Below, one piece after another: positions 26,056 through 33,939 of a stretch of 64,000 nt of DNA. The notes beneath the pieces are model-generated. The model saw nothing but the letters and a program-made list of their open reading frames with translations, ran no database searches and was not told where the DNA came from. Position numbers and translations under genes: made by a program. Numbering within the stretch: position 1 is the first letter of the stretch; each line of letters begins with the position of its first letter. Source of the stretch: Hyphobacterium sp. SN044 (GTDB lineage: Bacteria; Pseudomonadota; Alphaproteobacteria; Caulobacterales; Maricaulaceae); NCBI RefSeq assembly GCF_021864465.1, contig NZ_JAKKUV010000008.1, forward strand, positions 14,061 to 78,060, read 5' to 3'.

Positions 26056-26301
26056 TCACGACTTGCCGGAAGACGACCCGCCAGCCGCCTGGCGCATCAG
26101 GGCCATGAACTGGTCCTGCATCTGGCCGCCATAGCTCATCCAGCTCTTCATCAGCGTTTCGGGATCGAGCGCGGACATGTTCTCGCTCATGCGCTTCGAC
26201 ATTTCCGCGACGAGCTGGTCGTTCAGCGGCGTGACGTCCGGCAGGCCGAAAAAGGCGCGGGCCTCCTGCGGCGTGCATTCGATATCGAGCTTGACCTGCA
26301 T
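26056..26301 (-). CDS. DUF6489 family protein
   Basis: An 81-residue acidic helical protein starting MQVKLDIECTPQEARAFFGLPDV, followed by PLNDQLVAEMSKRM. This small conserved alphaproteobacterial family is known only as a domain of unknown function. The start at 26301 is fixed by conservation of the first residues. It lies 14 bp upstream of mnmE on the same strand, so it is probably co-transcribed, and is divergent from the dienelactone hydrolase. Confidence 0.8.
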   Translation of the reverse strand: MQVKLDIECTPQEARAFFGLPDVTPLNDQLVAEMSKRMSENMSALDPETLMKSWMSYGGQMQDQFMALMRQAAGGSSSGKS

Positions 26302-26367
26302 CCTTACCTTCCCTGAACCTCTGGCGACCTTAGGACGGGCCGACGCGGGTGAATAGAGGAGCCATTC

Positions 26368-27069
26368 ATGGGCCACATGATCGAAATCGAATCACCGGAC
26401 GGCAAGTTCGCCGCCTATCGCGCAGATCCGATGCATGCTGCACGGCGCCCCGCCGTGATCGTGCTGCAGGAAATCTTCGGCGTAAACGCCGTGATGCGCG
26501 GGGTGTGCGACGACCTCGCGGCGAAAGGCTTCCTGGCCATCTGTCCGGACCTGTTCTGGCGCATCGAGCCGGGGGTCGACATCACCGACAAGTCGGACGC
26601 CGAGTGGAAGAAGGCGTTCGACCTGATGAACAGATTCGATCCCGATACAGGGATCATCGACATCCAGCGCACGATCGACCAGGTGCGCCGCGACAGGATC
26701 TGCAACGGCCATGTCGGCGCGGTCGGTTACTGCCTCGGCGGGCTGCTCGCCTATCTCACAGCCTGCCGCACCGATTGCGAAGCCAGCGTGGGCTATTACG
26801 GGGTCAATATCGCGAAATATGCCGACGAGGCGAAAACGATCAAAGGCCAGCTGATGCTGCACATCGCGGGCAAGGATCAGTTCGTCGACGCCGAGGCGCA
26901 AAAGGCGATGCATGCCGCACTCGATCCGTTGCCGAATGTGACGCTGCACGATTATCCCGAGCGCGACCACGCTTTCGCCCGGATCGGCGGCGATCACTAT
27001 GACGAGGCCGATGCCGCGACCGCCAATGCCCGCACGCTGCAATTCCTGTCCGCCCATTTGCAAGGCTGA
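26368..27069 (+). CDS. Dienelactone hydrolase family protein
   Basis: A 233-residue alpha/beta hydrolase. EIFGVN with the conserved Glu, GYCLGGLLAYL with the nucleophilic Cys, GKDQFVD with the acid Asp and RDHAFAR with the His form the DLH triad and its Glu partner. Classical members open dienelactone in chloroaromatic breakdown, but many genomic copies act on other lactones or esters, and no aromatic pathway is nearby. It is followed 4 bp later by the glycerophosphodiesterase lipoprotein. Confidence 0.88.
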   Translation: MGHMIEIESPDGKFAAYRADPMHAARRPAVIVLQEIFGVNAVMRGVCDDLAAKGFLAICPDLFWRIEPGVDITDKSDAEWKKAFDLMNRFDPDTGIIDIQRTIDQVRRDRICNGHVGAVGYCLGGLLAYLTACRTDCEASVGYYGVNIAKYADEAKTIKGQLMLHIAGKDQFVDAEAQKAMHAALDPLPNVTLHDYPERDHAFARIGGDHYDEADAATANARTLQFLSAHLQG

Positions 27070-27073
27070 TCCG

Positions 27074-27976
27074 ATGAGAGTTTTCGCCGCGCTGTCCCTG
27101 TGTGTCCTGCTCGCGGCCTGTGGCGGAGAGGGCGGAGAGACGGGTCAGACGGCCAGCACCCCCGCCGCCAGCACACCGGCACGCAATCAGACCGAGGTGG
27201 CACGCCTGCTCGATTGTGCGCGGGAGGAGGGCGTGACGCTGATCTCCGCGCATCGCGGCGGGCCGGGGCCGGGCCGGCCGGAAAATTCGCTCGCCGCCAT
27301 ACGCCATGCCGCGGAAACCGGGGCGGCCTTCGCCGAGATCGACCTCGCGCGGACGGCCGACGGGGCGATCGTGCTGATGCATGACGACACGCTGGACAGG
27401 ACGACGACCGGGACCGGCCGCGTCGATGCGACCTATCTCGGCGATCTGCGGCGCTTCCGCCTCGTGGACGCCGAGGGCAATGAGACGTCCGAGACCGTAC
27501 CCACGCTCGACGAGGCGTTCGCGCTGGCGCTCGACGCGGGCATTTTCCTGCAACTCGACCTCAAGGACCTTGCGCCGGAGGATGCGGCGCGGATCGCCAG
27601 CGATGTCGGTCAGGCCGGGCGCAGCCTGATCATTGCCTATACGGTCGATGACGGCCGCGCGGCGCGCGGCGCGGTTTCGGCCATCGGCCTGTCACTCGGG
27701 GTCGAGGATCCGGCAGCGCTGGAGGCAACCGGGCTCGACACGGACGGCCTCTTTGCCTGGCTCGGTGGCGGCGTGCCTTCGGCGGCGCTGGACGACCGCT
27801 TCGCAGAGAACGGGGTGGAGACCGGCTCGCACGCCTTCCGAGAGGAAGAAGCGGGCAATGCCGACTATGCCGCCTGGCGCGCGGCTGGCGTCGAAGTTCT
27901 GGCGGTGGACGACGTCATCGCGGCAGCCGAAGCCCTCGGCGCGGCGCGGACGCATTGTCCGGCCGTTTTCCGGTGA
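27074..27976 (+). CDS. Glycerophosphodiester phosphodiesterase lipoprotein
   Basis: A 300-residue lipoprotein (LLAAC lipobox at about residue 12-16), a Ser/Thr/Pro-rich linker, then a GDPD TIM barrel: ISAHRGGPG with catalytic His, RPENSLAAI, FAEIDLARTADG with metal ligands Glu and Asp, and VLMHDDTLDRTT with the second His. It should cleave glycerophosphodiesters to glycerol-3-phosphate and an alcohol at the envelope. A second, altered copy follows in GTGA overlap. Confidence 0.9.
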   Translation: MRVFAALSLCVLLAACGGEGGETGQTASTPAASTPARNQTEVARLLDCAREEGVTLISAHRGGPGPGRPENSLAAIRHAAETGAAFAEIDLARTADGAIVLMHDDTLDRTTTGTGRVDATYLGDLRRFRLVDAEGNETSETVPTLDEAFALALDAGIFLQLDLKDLAPEDAARIASDVGQAGRSLIIAYTVDDGRAARGAVSAIGLSLGVEDPAALEATGLDTDGLFAWLGGGVPSAALDDRFAENGVETGSHAFREEEAGNADYAAWRAAGVEVLAVDDVIAAAEALGAARTHCPAVFR

Positions 27977-28602
27977 TCTCCGCAGCATTCCTGATTGCCG
28001 TTACGCCGCTGCCTGACGTGGCGGACCTGCTCGATTGTGCCCGGGAAGAACGCGTGAGTCTGGTCGCGTCGTCGGAACCGGCCGATGGCGTGGCCTTCAG
28101 AACCGTCCGGTTTTCAGATGCTTACGCCTTCCTCGCCGAACTCCTGGCCGCGGAGACGGGCGAATACCTGCTGATCGTCTGGCCTGACGGAGCCGATCTG
28201 GCGGGCCTCGCCCGACAGGTCGAGTCCACCGGGATGAACCGGCGCGTGCTGATTGCGGCCGCCACTGAGGCCGAAGCGGCAACGATCCGCGCGGAAACTC
28301 CCGACGCCGGACTTCTGATGACCGGGATCACCGAGCATTACGAGGTGCTGTCGAGCGAGCTCGACCAGCGGGCGATGGCGGCCTGGTTCGACTATTTCCC
28401 TGACGCGCACACGGAATACTTCCTCGCCGGGCAGGGGATCGAGACCGTCATTCCGGACTTTCCCTTCGCCGAAACAATGTCGGCGGAGGATTTCGCCCTC
28501 GTGCGCCAGCAGCACATCGAGATCCTGATCACCGACCAGCCCGAAGACGCGATCGCCGCGTTCGGCCGGGCCGGGGATAATTGTCCGGCAGGGGGCGAGT
28601 AG
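27973..28602 (+). CDS. Degenerate GDPD-like exported protein, catalytic residues lost
   Basis: A 209-residue protein with a signal-like start (ISAAFLIAVTPLP) that shares VADLLDCAREE with the preceding phosphodiesterase (VARLLDCAREE) and a similar C-terminus, CPA after an AAFGRAGDN/AAEALGAAR segment. Where the active copy has AHRGG, EID and MHDD, this one has ASSEPADG and no equivalents, so it cannot be a normal GDPD. The GTG start at 27973 overlaps the upstream stop (GTGA); a TTG at 27955 is an alternative. It is intact, not frameshifted, so it may be a binding protein or pseudoenzyme. Confidence 0.65.
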   Translation: MISAAFLIAVTPLPDVADLLDCAREERVSLVASSEPADGVAFRTVRFSDAYAFLAELLAAETGEYLLIVWPDGADLAGLARQVESTGMNRRVLIAAATEAEAATIRAETPDAGLLMTGITEHYEVLSSELDQRAMAAWFDYFPDAHTEYFLAGQGIETVIPDFPFAETMSAEDFALVRQQHIEILITDQPEDAIAAFGRAGDNCPAGGE

Positions 28603-28605
28603 TCC

Positions 28606-28641
28606 CGTTTCCCTTCTCCCCCCAAGAGGGGGCGAGGGGAA
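28606..28641. repeat. Intergenic hairpin repeat, short copy
   Basis: CCCTTCTCCCCCC faces GGGGGCGAGGGG; the last 17 nt (28625-28641) are identical to 2231-2247. It fills the gap between the convergent GDPD-like and glutathione transferase genes. Confidence 0.6.
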
Positions 28642-28662
28642 TATCCAGGGCGAGGGACTGGA

Positions 28663-29283
28663 CTAGTCCGCCGTCGCGCGCTTCCACGCCTCGCGCTCCG
28701 TGGCGCGGACGAAATAGGCCTTCACGCCCTCCGGCGCGGTGTCGAATTCCCGGATCAGCTTCAAGAGCAGCAGCATGTAGACGACCGAAATATCGGCGGC
28801 GGTGAAGCGGCCGGCGGCCAGCCATTCACGGCCCTGAAGGCCGTGTTCGTCTATATATTTCAATAGCTTGGGGACTTCATGCTTGGCCCATTTAGCGAGC
28901 GCCGGATTGCGCTGTTCTTCCGGCAGCAGGAAGGTGTGCGCGAGCAGGAGCGAGACCGGCATGGTCATCCCGCCCTCGCCGAAATGCAGCCATTGAAGGT
29001 AGCGGCCGTAATCGGCCTCGTCCGGCTTCACCTCGATGTCCGTCGGACCGTAACGGCCGATCAGATACTGGATGATGGCGTTGGATTCGGAGATCGCTGT
29101 GCCGTCATCGGTCAGCGCCGGGAGTTTCTGCAGCGGATTGATCTTCGCAAAGGCCTCGCCGCCGGGCGGGCGCTTGGTGAAGTCGACGCGCTCCAGCCGG
29201 TAGTCGAGCCCCATCTCCTCCAGCGCCCAGCGGACGCGGACCGAACGGGTGCGGGGGGCGTGGTAGAGGACGAGGTCGGACAT
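28663..29283 (-). CDS. Glutathione S-transferase family protein
   Basis: A 206-residue GST. The thioredoxin-fold N-terminal domain shows LYHAPRTRSVRVRWALEE and ISESNAIIQYLIGRYG, the glutathione-contact ESNAI motif; the helical C-terminal domain has REWLAAGRFTAADISVVYML, where the D of TAADI is the usual N-capping residue. The substrate is unknown. It is downstream of rho on the same strand but separated by a strong terminator, so probably has its own promoter. Confidence 0.9.
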   Translation of the reverse strand: MSDLVLYHAPRTRSVRVRWALEEMGLDYRLERVDFTKRPPGGEAFAKINPLQKLPALTDDGTAISESNAIIQYLIGRYGPTDIEVKPDEADYGRYLQWLHFGEGGMTMPVSLLLAHTFLLPEEQRNPALAKWAKHEVPKLLKYIDEHGLQGREWLAAGRFTAADISVVYMLLLLKLIREFDTAPEGVKAYFVRATEREAWKRATAD

Positions 29284-29300
29284 TGCGCGCTCCGGAAAAG

Positions 29301-29337
29301 AAAAGGCCGCCCGGACGCTAGCGTGTCCGGACGGCCT
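29301..29337 (-). terminator. Rho-independent terminator after rho
   Basis: A 13-bp stem with one mismatch (29304-29316 with 29325-29337) is followed, reading leftward, by TTTTCTTTT. It lies 28 bp past the rho stop codon and before the GST gene. Confidence 0.8.
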
Positions 29338-29365
29338 GATCGAGTGGAGATATTGAATATCCCGC

Positions 29366-30688
29366 TTACGTATTCATCGAGTCGAAGAAATCCGAATTCG
29401 TCTTGGTCTCGCGCAGCTTGCCGAGCAGGAATTCGATCGCGTCCTGGGCGCCCATCGGGTTGAGGATGCGGCGCAGGACATAGGTTTTCTGAAGATCGAC
29501 CTTGTCGACGAGCAGTTCTTCCTTCCGGGTGCCCGACTTGATGATGTCGATGGCCGGGAAGACGCGCTTGTCGGCGACCTTGCGGTCGAGGATGAGCTCG
29601 GAATTGCCCGTCCCCTTGAACTCTTCGAAGATCACTTCGTCCATGCGCGAGCCGGTATCGATCAGCGCCGTCGCGACAATGGTCAGCGAGCCGCCATTCT
29701 CGATATTCCGCGCCGCACCGAAGAAGCGTTTCGGGCGTTGCAGGGCGTTGGCGTCGACACCGCCGGTCAGCACTTTCCCCGAGGAGGGGACGACGGTGTT
29801 GTAGGCGCGGCCGAGACGGGTGATGGAGTCCAGAAGGATGACGACGTCACGGCCGTGTTCGACGAGGCGCTTGGCCTTCTCGATCACCATTTCCGCGACC
29901 TGGACGTGGCGGGTCGCCGGTTCGTCAAAGGTCGAGGAGATGACCTCGCCCTTCACCGAACGCTGCATGTCGGTCACTTCTTCCGGTCGCTCGTCGATCA
30001 GAAGGACGATGAGGTAGCAGTCGGGATGATTGGTCTCGATCGCGTGGGCAATGTTCTGCAGCAGGACGGTCTTGCCGGTTCGCGGCGGGGCGACGATCAG
30101 CGCGCGCTGGCCCTTGCCGAGCGGGGCGACGATGTCGATCACGCGGCCGGAGCGGTCCTTCACCGTCGGATCGGGCAGCTCCATGTTGAAGCGCTGTTCC
30201 GGGTAAAGCGGCGTCAGATTGTCGAAATGGACCTTGTGGCGGGCCTGTTCGGGATCAGTGAAATTGATCGAGGAGACCTTGAGGAGCGCGAAATAGCGTT
30301 CCCCGTCGCGCGGCGAGCGGATCTCGCCCTCGACCGTGTCGCCGGTCCTGAGGCCGAATTTCTTGATCTGCGCCGGGGAGACGTAGATGTCGTCCGGACC
30401 GGCGAGATAGTTGGCTTCCGGCGAGCGCAGGAAGCCGAAGCCGTCCTGCAGCACTTCCAGCGTGCCGCCGCCGTGGATCTCCACGTCGTGCTCGGCCAAC
30501 GCCTTGAGGATGGCGAACATCATCCCCTGCTTGCGCATGGAGGAGGCGTTCTCGATCTGCAGGGATTCGGCGAGGGAAAGGAGCTCGGTCGGCTTCTTCT
30601 CCTTCAATTCCTGCAGGGTCATGCGCTGAACGCCCTTCAGGGATTCGGGGAGTTCGAGCGGGGTATCGTCTTCGTAATCGTCGGACAT
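29366..30688 (-). CDS. rho: Transcription termination factor Rho
   Basis: A 440-residue hexameric RNA helicase. The N-terminal helix domain [21 protein letters not shown], the RNA-binding cold-shock-like domain with [11 protein letters not shown], Walker A in [14 protein letters not shown], Walker B in [12 protein letters not shown], and the Q and R loops in [23 protein letters not shown] are all present. A 266-bp leader between hemJ and rho has no gene; in other bacteria rho is autoregulated from such a leader, but I see no specific structure here. It is in the conserved rho-hemJ-hemH-hemE order of origin regions. Confidence 0.98.
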   Translation of the reverse strand: MSDDYEDDTPLELPESLKGVQRMTLQELKEKKPTELLSLAESLQIENASSMRKQGMMFAILKALAEHDVEIHGGGTLEVLQDGFGFLRSPEANYLAGPDDIYVSPAQIKKFGLRTGDTVEGEIRSPRDGERYFALLKVSSINFTDPEQARHKVHFDNLTPLYPEQRFNMELPDPTVKDRSGRVIDIVAPLGKGQRALIVAPPRTGKTVLLQNIAHAIETNHPDCYLIVLLIDERPEEVTDMQRSVKGEVISSTFDEPATRHVQVAEMVIEKAKRLVEHGRDVVILLDSITRLGRAYNTVVPSSGKVLTGGVDANALQRPKRFFGAARNIENGGSLTIVATALIDTGSRMDEVIFEEFKGTGNSELILDRKVADKRVFPAIDIIKSGTRKEELLVDKVDLQKTYVLRRILNPMGAQDAIEFLLGKLRETKTNSDFFDSMNT

Positions 30689-30954
30689 GGGAGGTCTTCG
30701 TCAGGGAAGGTGGATGGGGAGGCGGCGGCCGGAAAGCCGCAAGACAGGGCGCCACGACGACGGCCGCGGACGGGCCGGTTACGGTCGGGACGAGGTTCGG
30801 TCTTATTGGGACAACGCGCCAGACGGACTGGCGTTTCGTCCGGGAAGAAGGGAAACCTGCGCGGTGGTCACCGCCGGTATTGATGCGACGAGTCGCACGA
30901 GATGCCCGGCCCGTCAAGCGACAGGGTGACGCGGGGTCACGGCCGCGGGACGCT

Positions 30955-31410
30955 TCAGAAGGGTTTCACCACCGCCAGGAAGACGATGACGATCACGGCG
31001 ATGGCCGGGATCTCGTTCATGATGCGCCAGAATTTCTCGGTCCGCGGGCGCTCGCCCTTCGCGAATTTCTTCTGCGCGCCGGCATAGAAGCCATGCACGC
31101 CCGACAGGGCGAGGACGAGGAGGAGTTTCACGTGAAACCAGCCCGACGTCCAAAGCGCGGAGTTCGCGGCGATCATCAGAATGGCCAGAAGCCAGACCGC
31201 GATCATGGCCGGATTGATGATGATCTTCAGGAGGTTGCGCTCCTGAATGAGAAGCGCCGATTCAAGCTCGCCGCCCGGCTGGGCCTGGTGGTGATAGACG
31301 AAGAGGCGCGGCAGGTAGAGCATGCCGGCCATCCAGAAGATCACCGCCGTGATGTGAAGCCCCTTCACGATGGCATAGGCCATCGACCCGGGCAGCATGA
31401 AATCAAACAT
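30955..31410 (-). CDS. hemJ: Protoporphyrinogen oxidase HemJ
   Basis: A 151-residue membrane protein of the HemJ/UPF0093 family with four hydrophobic spans. GLHITAVIFWMAGMLYLPRLFVYHHQA contains the conserved His residues that bind heme. HemJ converts protoporphyrinogen IX to protoporphyrin IX in many alphaproteobacteria lacking HemG or HemY. It overlaps hemH by 8 nt and is followed in the pathway by it. The codons for FHVK include a parS-like palindrome at 31125-31138. Confidence 0.93.
   Translation of the reverse strand: MFDFMLPGSMAYAIVKGLHITAVIFWMAGMLYLPRLFVYHHQAQPGGELESALLIQERNLLKIIINPAMIAVWLLAILMIAANSALWTSGWFHVKLLLVLALSGVHGFYAGAQKKFAKGERPRTEKFWRIMNEIPAIAVIVIVFLAVVKPF
31125..31138. other. 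parS-like site inside hemJ
   Basis: A perfect 14-bp parS core GTTTCACGTGAAAC; the outermost T and A of the full 16-mer are replaced by A and C. It lies in hemJ, about 2.4 kb from the putative origin, closer than the other two sites. Probably functional, possibly weaker. Confidence 0.8.
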
Positions 31411-32443
31411 CCATCGTCTCCGCGCGGCAGGGGCATTGCCCGAATCCGGCCGGGCAGAGGCGCTGTCCGCCCGGGGGTTTCAGCCCGGTGTCGCCTTGCA
31501 GCGCGGTTTTGACAAGCCCAGCCAGCCCGGAAACGAAGTCCGGCGCGGTCCCGGCGGCCGGCACGCGGGTATAGCCCGACGCGCCGTGACGCTCGGCCAG
31601 CTCGGCATATTCGATGTCGAGCTCGACCAGGGTCTCGATGTGCTCGGACACGAAGGCGACCGGCGCGAGGAGGATGTGCTTGCCTTCCCCGGCGGCCGCT
31701 TCGATCGTCTCGTCGGTCGAGGGGCCAATCCATTTCAGCGGTCCGACGCGCGACTGGTAGCAGACTTGCCAGTCGGACAGTTCCGGCAGGCGCGCGGCGA
31801 TGGCGGCGCAGCTCTGTTCGACCTGCCACTGATAGGGGTCGCCGGCCTTCACGATCTTTTCCGGCAGGCCGTGCGCAGAAAAGAGCAGGCGGGCGTTGGC
31901 CGGTTTTCCCGCCTTTTCCCAGCTTTCGCGGATCAGTTTCGCATAGGCCGCGATGAAGCCAGGCTCTTCGGGATAGCAGCAGATCGTGCGCGCCGGACCA
32001 CCGCCCGCCTTGTTCCACGCGGTCAGGGATGACCCCGTCGTGGTGGTGGAAAATTGCGGGTAGAGCGGCAGAAGCACGGTTTCATCAGGCGCCCAGGCCT
32101 TCACCGCGGCGACGGCCTCTTCCACGAAGGGATGCCAGTAGCGCATCGCGATAAAGCAGCGGATCTCGTCGCCCGGCAGGGCAGATTTCAGCGCCGCGGT
32201 CAGCGCCGTGCTCTGCTTCTTCGTTTCGGGATAGAGCGGCGAGCCCCCGCCCATCAGCGCGTAGTTCGCCTTGGCCGATTTGGCGCGCGTGGTGGAAATG
32301 AACCAGGCCAGCGCCTCGCGGACCGGGCCCGGCGCACCGATGATGGCCGGATCGCGGAAGAGGTTGCGCAGGAAGGGCTTCACATCCTCCTGACCGTCCG
32401 GTCCCCCGAGATTGAACAGGACGATGGCGATCCGCCGGGCCAT
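31403..32443 (-). CDS. hemH: Ferrochelatase
   Basis: A 346-residue HemH. LFNLGGPD starts the protein; YALMGGGSPLYPET, LLFSAHGLPEKIV with the catalytic His, and VAFVSEHIETLVELDIEY with the conserved Glu identify it. It inserts iron into protoporphyrin IX. The C-terminal extension ends CPAGFGQCPC, a three-Cys cluster; with an internal Cys this would fit the [2Fe-2S] centre known in Caulobacter ferrochelatase. It overlaps hemJ by 8 nt and begins 10 bp after hemE. Confidence 0.96.
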   Translation of the reverse strand: MARRIAIVLFNLGGPDGQEDVKPFLRNLFRDPAIIGAPGPVREALAWFISTTRAKSAKANYALMGGGSPLYPETKKQSTALTAALKSALPGDEIRCFIAMRYWHPFVEEAVAAVKAWAPDETVLLPLYPQFSTTTTGSSLTAWNKAGGGPARTICCYPEEPGFIAAYAKLIRESWEKAGKPANARLLFSAHGLPEKIVKAGDPYQWQVEQSCAAIAARLPELSDWQVCYQSRVGPLKWIGPSTDETIEAAAGEGKHILLAPVAFVSEHIETLVELDIEYAELAERHGASGYTRVPAAGTAPDFVSGLAGLVKTALQGDTGLKPPGGQRLCPAGFGQCPCRAETMDV

Positions 32444-32453
32444 GGCGTGCTCC

Positions 32454-33488
32454 CTACTGCCTGATGGCGGCCATCAGGCGTTCGACATGGGCGACCGGCA
32501 CTTCGGGCGTGATGCCGTGACCGAGATTGAAGATGTGCGGCCGCGATTGCCATGCCGAGATAATCCGGCGGGTTTCATTGTCCAGCGCCTCGCCGCCGGC
32601 CAGCAGTGCGGCGGGATCAAGCTGGCCCTGAACCGGCATGCCGGCGGGCAGAACCGCATCGGCCCAGGCCGGGTCGACACCCTGGTCGAGCGCCACGGCG
32701 GTAACGCCGGTTTCGCGGGCATAGCGCGGCAGCATCGAGCCGCAGCCGCGGGCAAAGCCGATCACCGGCACGGTGACCCCTTCGGCGCGCAGCCCGTCGA
32801 CGATTGCCTTCGTCGGCCGCAGGACGGCGCGCTCGAACAGCGGCACGCTCATCCCCTCGGCCCAGGAATCGAAGAGTTTGAGGACTTCAGCGCCGGACTT
32901 CGCCTGCATGACGAGGTAGCGCACGGTCGCTTCCGCGAGACGGTCCATCAGCGCGTCGAAGCGTTCGGGATGGCTCCAGGCCAACGCGCGGGCCTTCATC
33001 CGGTCCTTCGAACCGCCGCCCTCGATCATGTAGGTCGCGACCGTCCAGGGCGAACCGGCAAAGCCGATCAGCGTGGTTTCGGCCGGAAGCTCGCGCGTCA
33101 GGCGCGATACGGTTTCGCCGACAGGACCCAGAATGCCCTCGACATCGCCAACACTCATCGTATCGATCTCTTCCGGGGCCAGCGGATCAAGCTGCGGGCC
33201 TTCGCCGGCGACGAAGCGGACATCGCGCCCCAGCGCCATCGGCACAAGGAGGATGTCGGCGAACAGGATGGCGGCGTCGAAACCGAAGCGGCGGATCGGT
33301 TGCAGCGTTACCTCGACGGCCAGATCAGGCGACAGGCAAAAGTCGATGAAGTTCTTCGCTTGGGACCGTACCTGCCGGTATTCGTCGAGATAACGGCCTG
33401 CCTGGCGCATCAGCCAGACCGGAGGCGGATCCCGGCGTTCGCCCGACAGGACGGCCAGAACGGATTTCATCATTTTCGTATCGCTCAT
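32454..33488 (-). CDS. hemE: Uroporphyrinogen decarboxylase
   Basis: A 344-residue HemE. WLMRQAGRYLDEYR, FADILLVPMALG with the essential Asp, GFAGSPWTVATYMIEG and HIFNLGHGI are family signatures. It decarboxylates uroporphyrinogen III to coproporphyrinogen III. Start ATG at 33488 follows AGGGAAG; another Met pair lies at residues 6-7. In Caulobacter the origin lies directly upstream of hemE and its promoters take part in replication control; the same adjacency holds here. Confidence 0.97.
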   Translation of the reverse strand: MSDTKMMKSVLAVLSGERRDPPPVWLMRQAGRYLDEYRQVRSQAKNFIDFCLSPDLAVEVTLQPIRRFGFDAAILFADILLVPMALGRDVRFVAGEGPQLDPLAPEEIDTMSVGDVEGILGPVGETVSRLTRELPAETTLIGFAGSPWTVATYMIEGGGSKDRMKARALAWSHPERFDALMDRLAEATVRYLVMQAKSGAEVLKLFDSWAEGMSVPLFERAVLRPTKAIVDGLRAEGVTVPVIGFARGCGSMLPRYARETGVTAVALDQGVDPAWADAVLPAGMPVQGQLDPAALLAGGEALDNETRRIISAWQSRPHIFNLGHGITPEVPVAHVERLMAAIRQ

Positions 33489-33687
33489 GGAGGCTTCCCT
33501 AGGCGGGCGGTTTTCCCCTGTCCATCTCGTGCCCCATTCTTCTTCATTCTTTCTGAAGGAAAGAGAGTCGGAGTCGTTGGTCCGCCGGCAGGTGGGATAA
33601 GTACGGGTATGACCGTTCTCAACACCTGCGTGAAGTTTGCACAGAGGATAAGTTGCCGCAGCTAACTGTCAGCATGAAGAAAGCCAT

Positions 33688-33742
33688 CCTGACATATCGA
33701 GTCAGGGAGTTAGACGAGCCTGCTGACAGATCGAGTCAGGGA
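33688..33742. repeat. Origin direct repeat with internal inverted repeat and GANTC
   Basis: Two 20-bp copies (33689-33708 and 33723-33742) differ at one base and start 34 bp apart, about three helical turns. Each is itself palindromic: CTGAC, 7 nt, GTCAG; the first copy extends to CCTGAC/GTCAGG. Each has a GAGTC site in its centre, so the CcrM methylation state could change whatever binds. Iteron-like; the binding protein is unknown. Confidence 0.8.
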
Positions 33743-33748
33743 AAAGCC

Positions 33749-33815
33749 TGTGGACAGTCTCCGGCCGGGCAGGAAAGATCGCGCGTCGTCCACAGGGTGT
33801 TCCGCCTGTGGGTAG
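33749..33815. promoter_or_regulatory. Cluster of DnaA-box-like 9-mers
   Basis: Three sites match TTATCCACA at 7 of 9: 33749-33757 (minus strand, CTGTCCACA), 33786-33794 (plus, TCGTCCACA) and 33807-33815 (minus, CTACCCACA). The last two face each other as part of the inverted repeat CCACAGG/CCTGTGG (33790-33796, 33805-33811). A weaker 6-of-9 match lies at 33635-33643. Weak boxes are typical of Caulobacter-type origins. Confidence 0.6.
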
Positions 33816-33900
33816 TGCCCGGTCATACGGGTGGTTTTTCCTCCCTCGGAGGCCGGCTCGCCAGGTGAGACCGGAGTCTTGGGGAAGCGGCGCGGAGTTG

Positions 33901-33915
33901 TTAACACTTCGTCAA
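33901..33915. promoter_or_regulatory. CtrA-binding-site-like motif near ppsR start
   Basis: TTAA, 7 nt, TCAA matches the CtrA consensus TTAA-N7-TTAA at 7 of 8 positions. It lies 24 bp upstream of the ppsR ATG and at the right edge of the putative origin. CtrA silences Cori in Caulobacter by binding such sites. Confidence 0.55.
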
Positions 33916-33939
33916 CACTTTTGGAGGCCGCTCGGCTTC

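Larger units (their letters stand above)
33489..33939. other. Putative chromosome replication origin (Cori-like)
   Basis: A 451-bp gene-free gap between divergent hemE and ppsR, the position of Cori in Caulobacter crescentus. Seen directly: five GANTC (all GAGTC) sites at 33565, 33571, 33699, 33733 and 33874; a 20-bp repeat in two copies; three DnaA-box-like 9-mers with CCACA cores at 33749-33815; a pyrimidine-rich, AT-richer stretch around 33536-33562; and a CtrA-like site at 33901-33915. Gene polarity flips here, with the partition and heme genes leading away left and ppsR-maf-aroE-coaE-dnaQ right. No long ORF of any credibility occurs. Confidence 0.88.

Noticed and set aside
33541-33939. 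Upstream extension of ppsR into the gap (open frame from 33808) and other short frames in the gap
   Set aside because: The extension has no DUF299 similarity, and a ribosome site with ATG at 33940 fits the family start.
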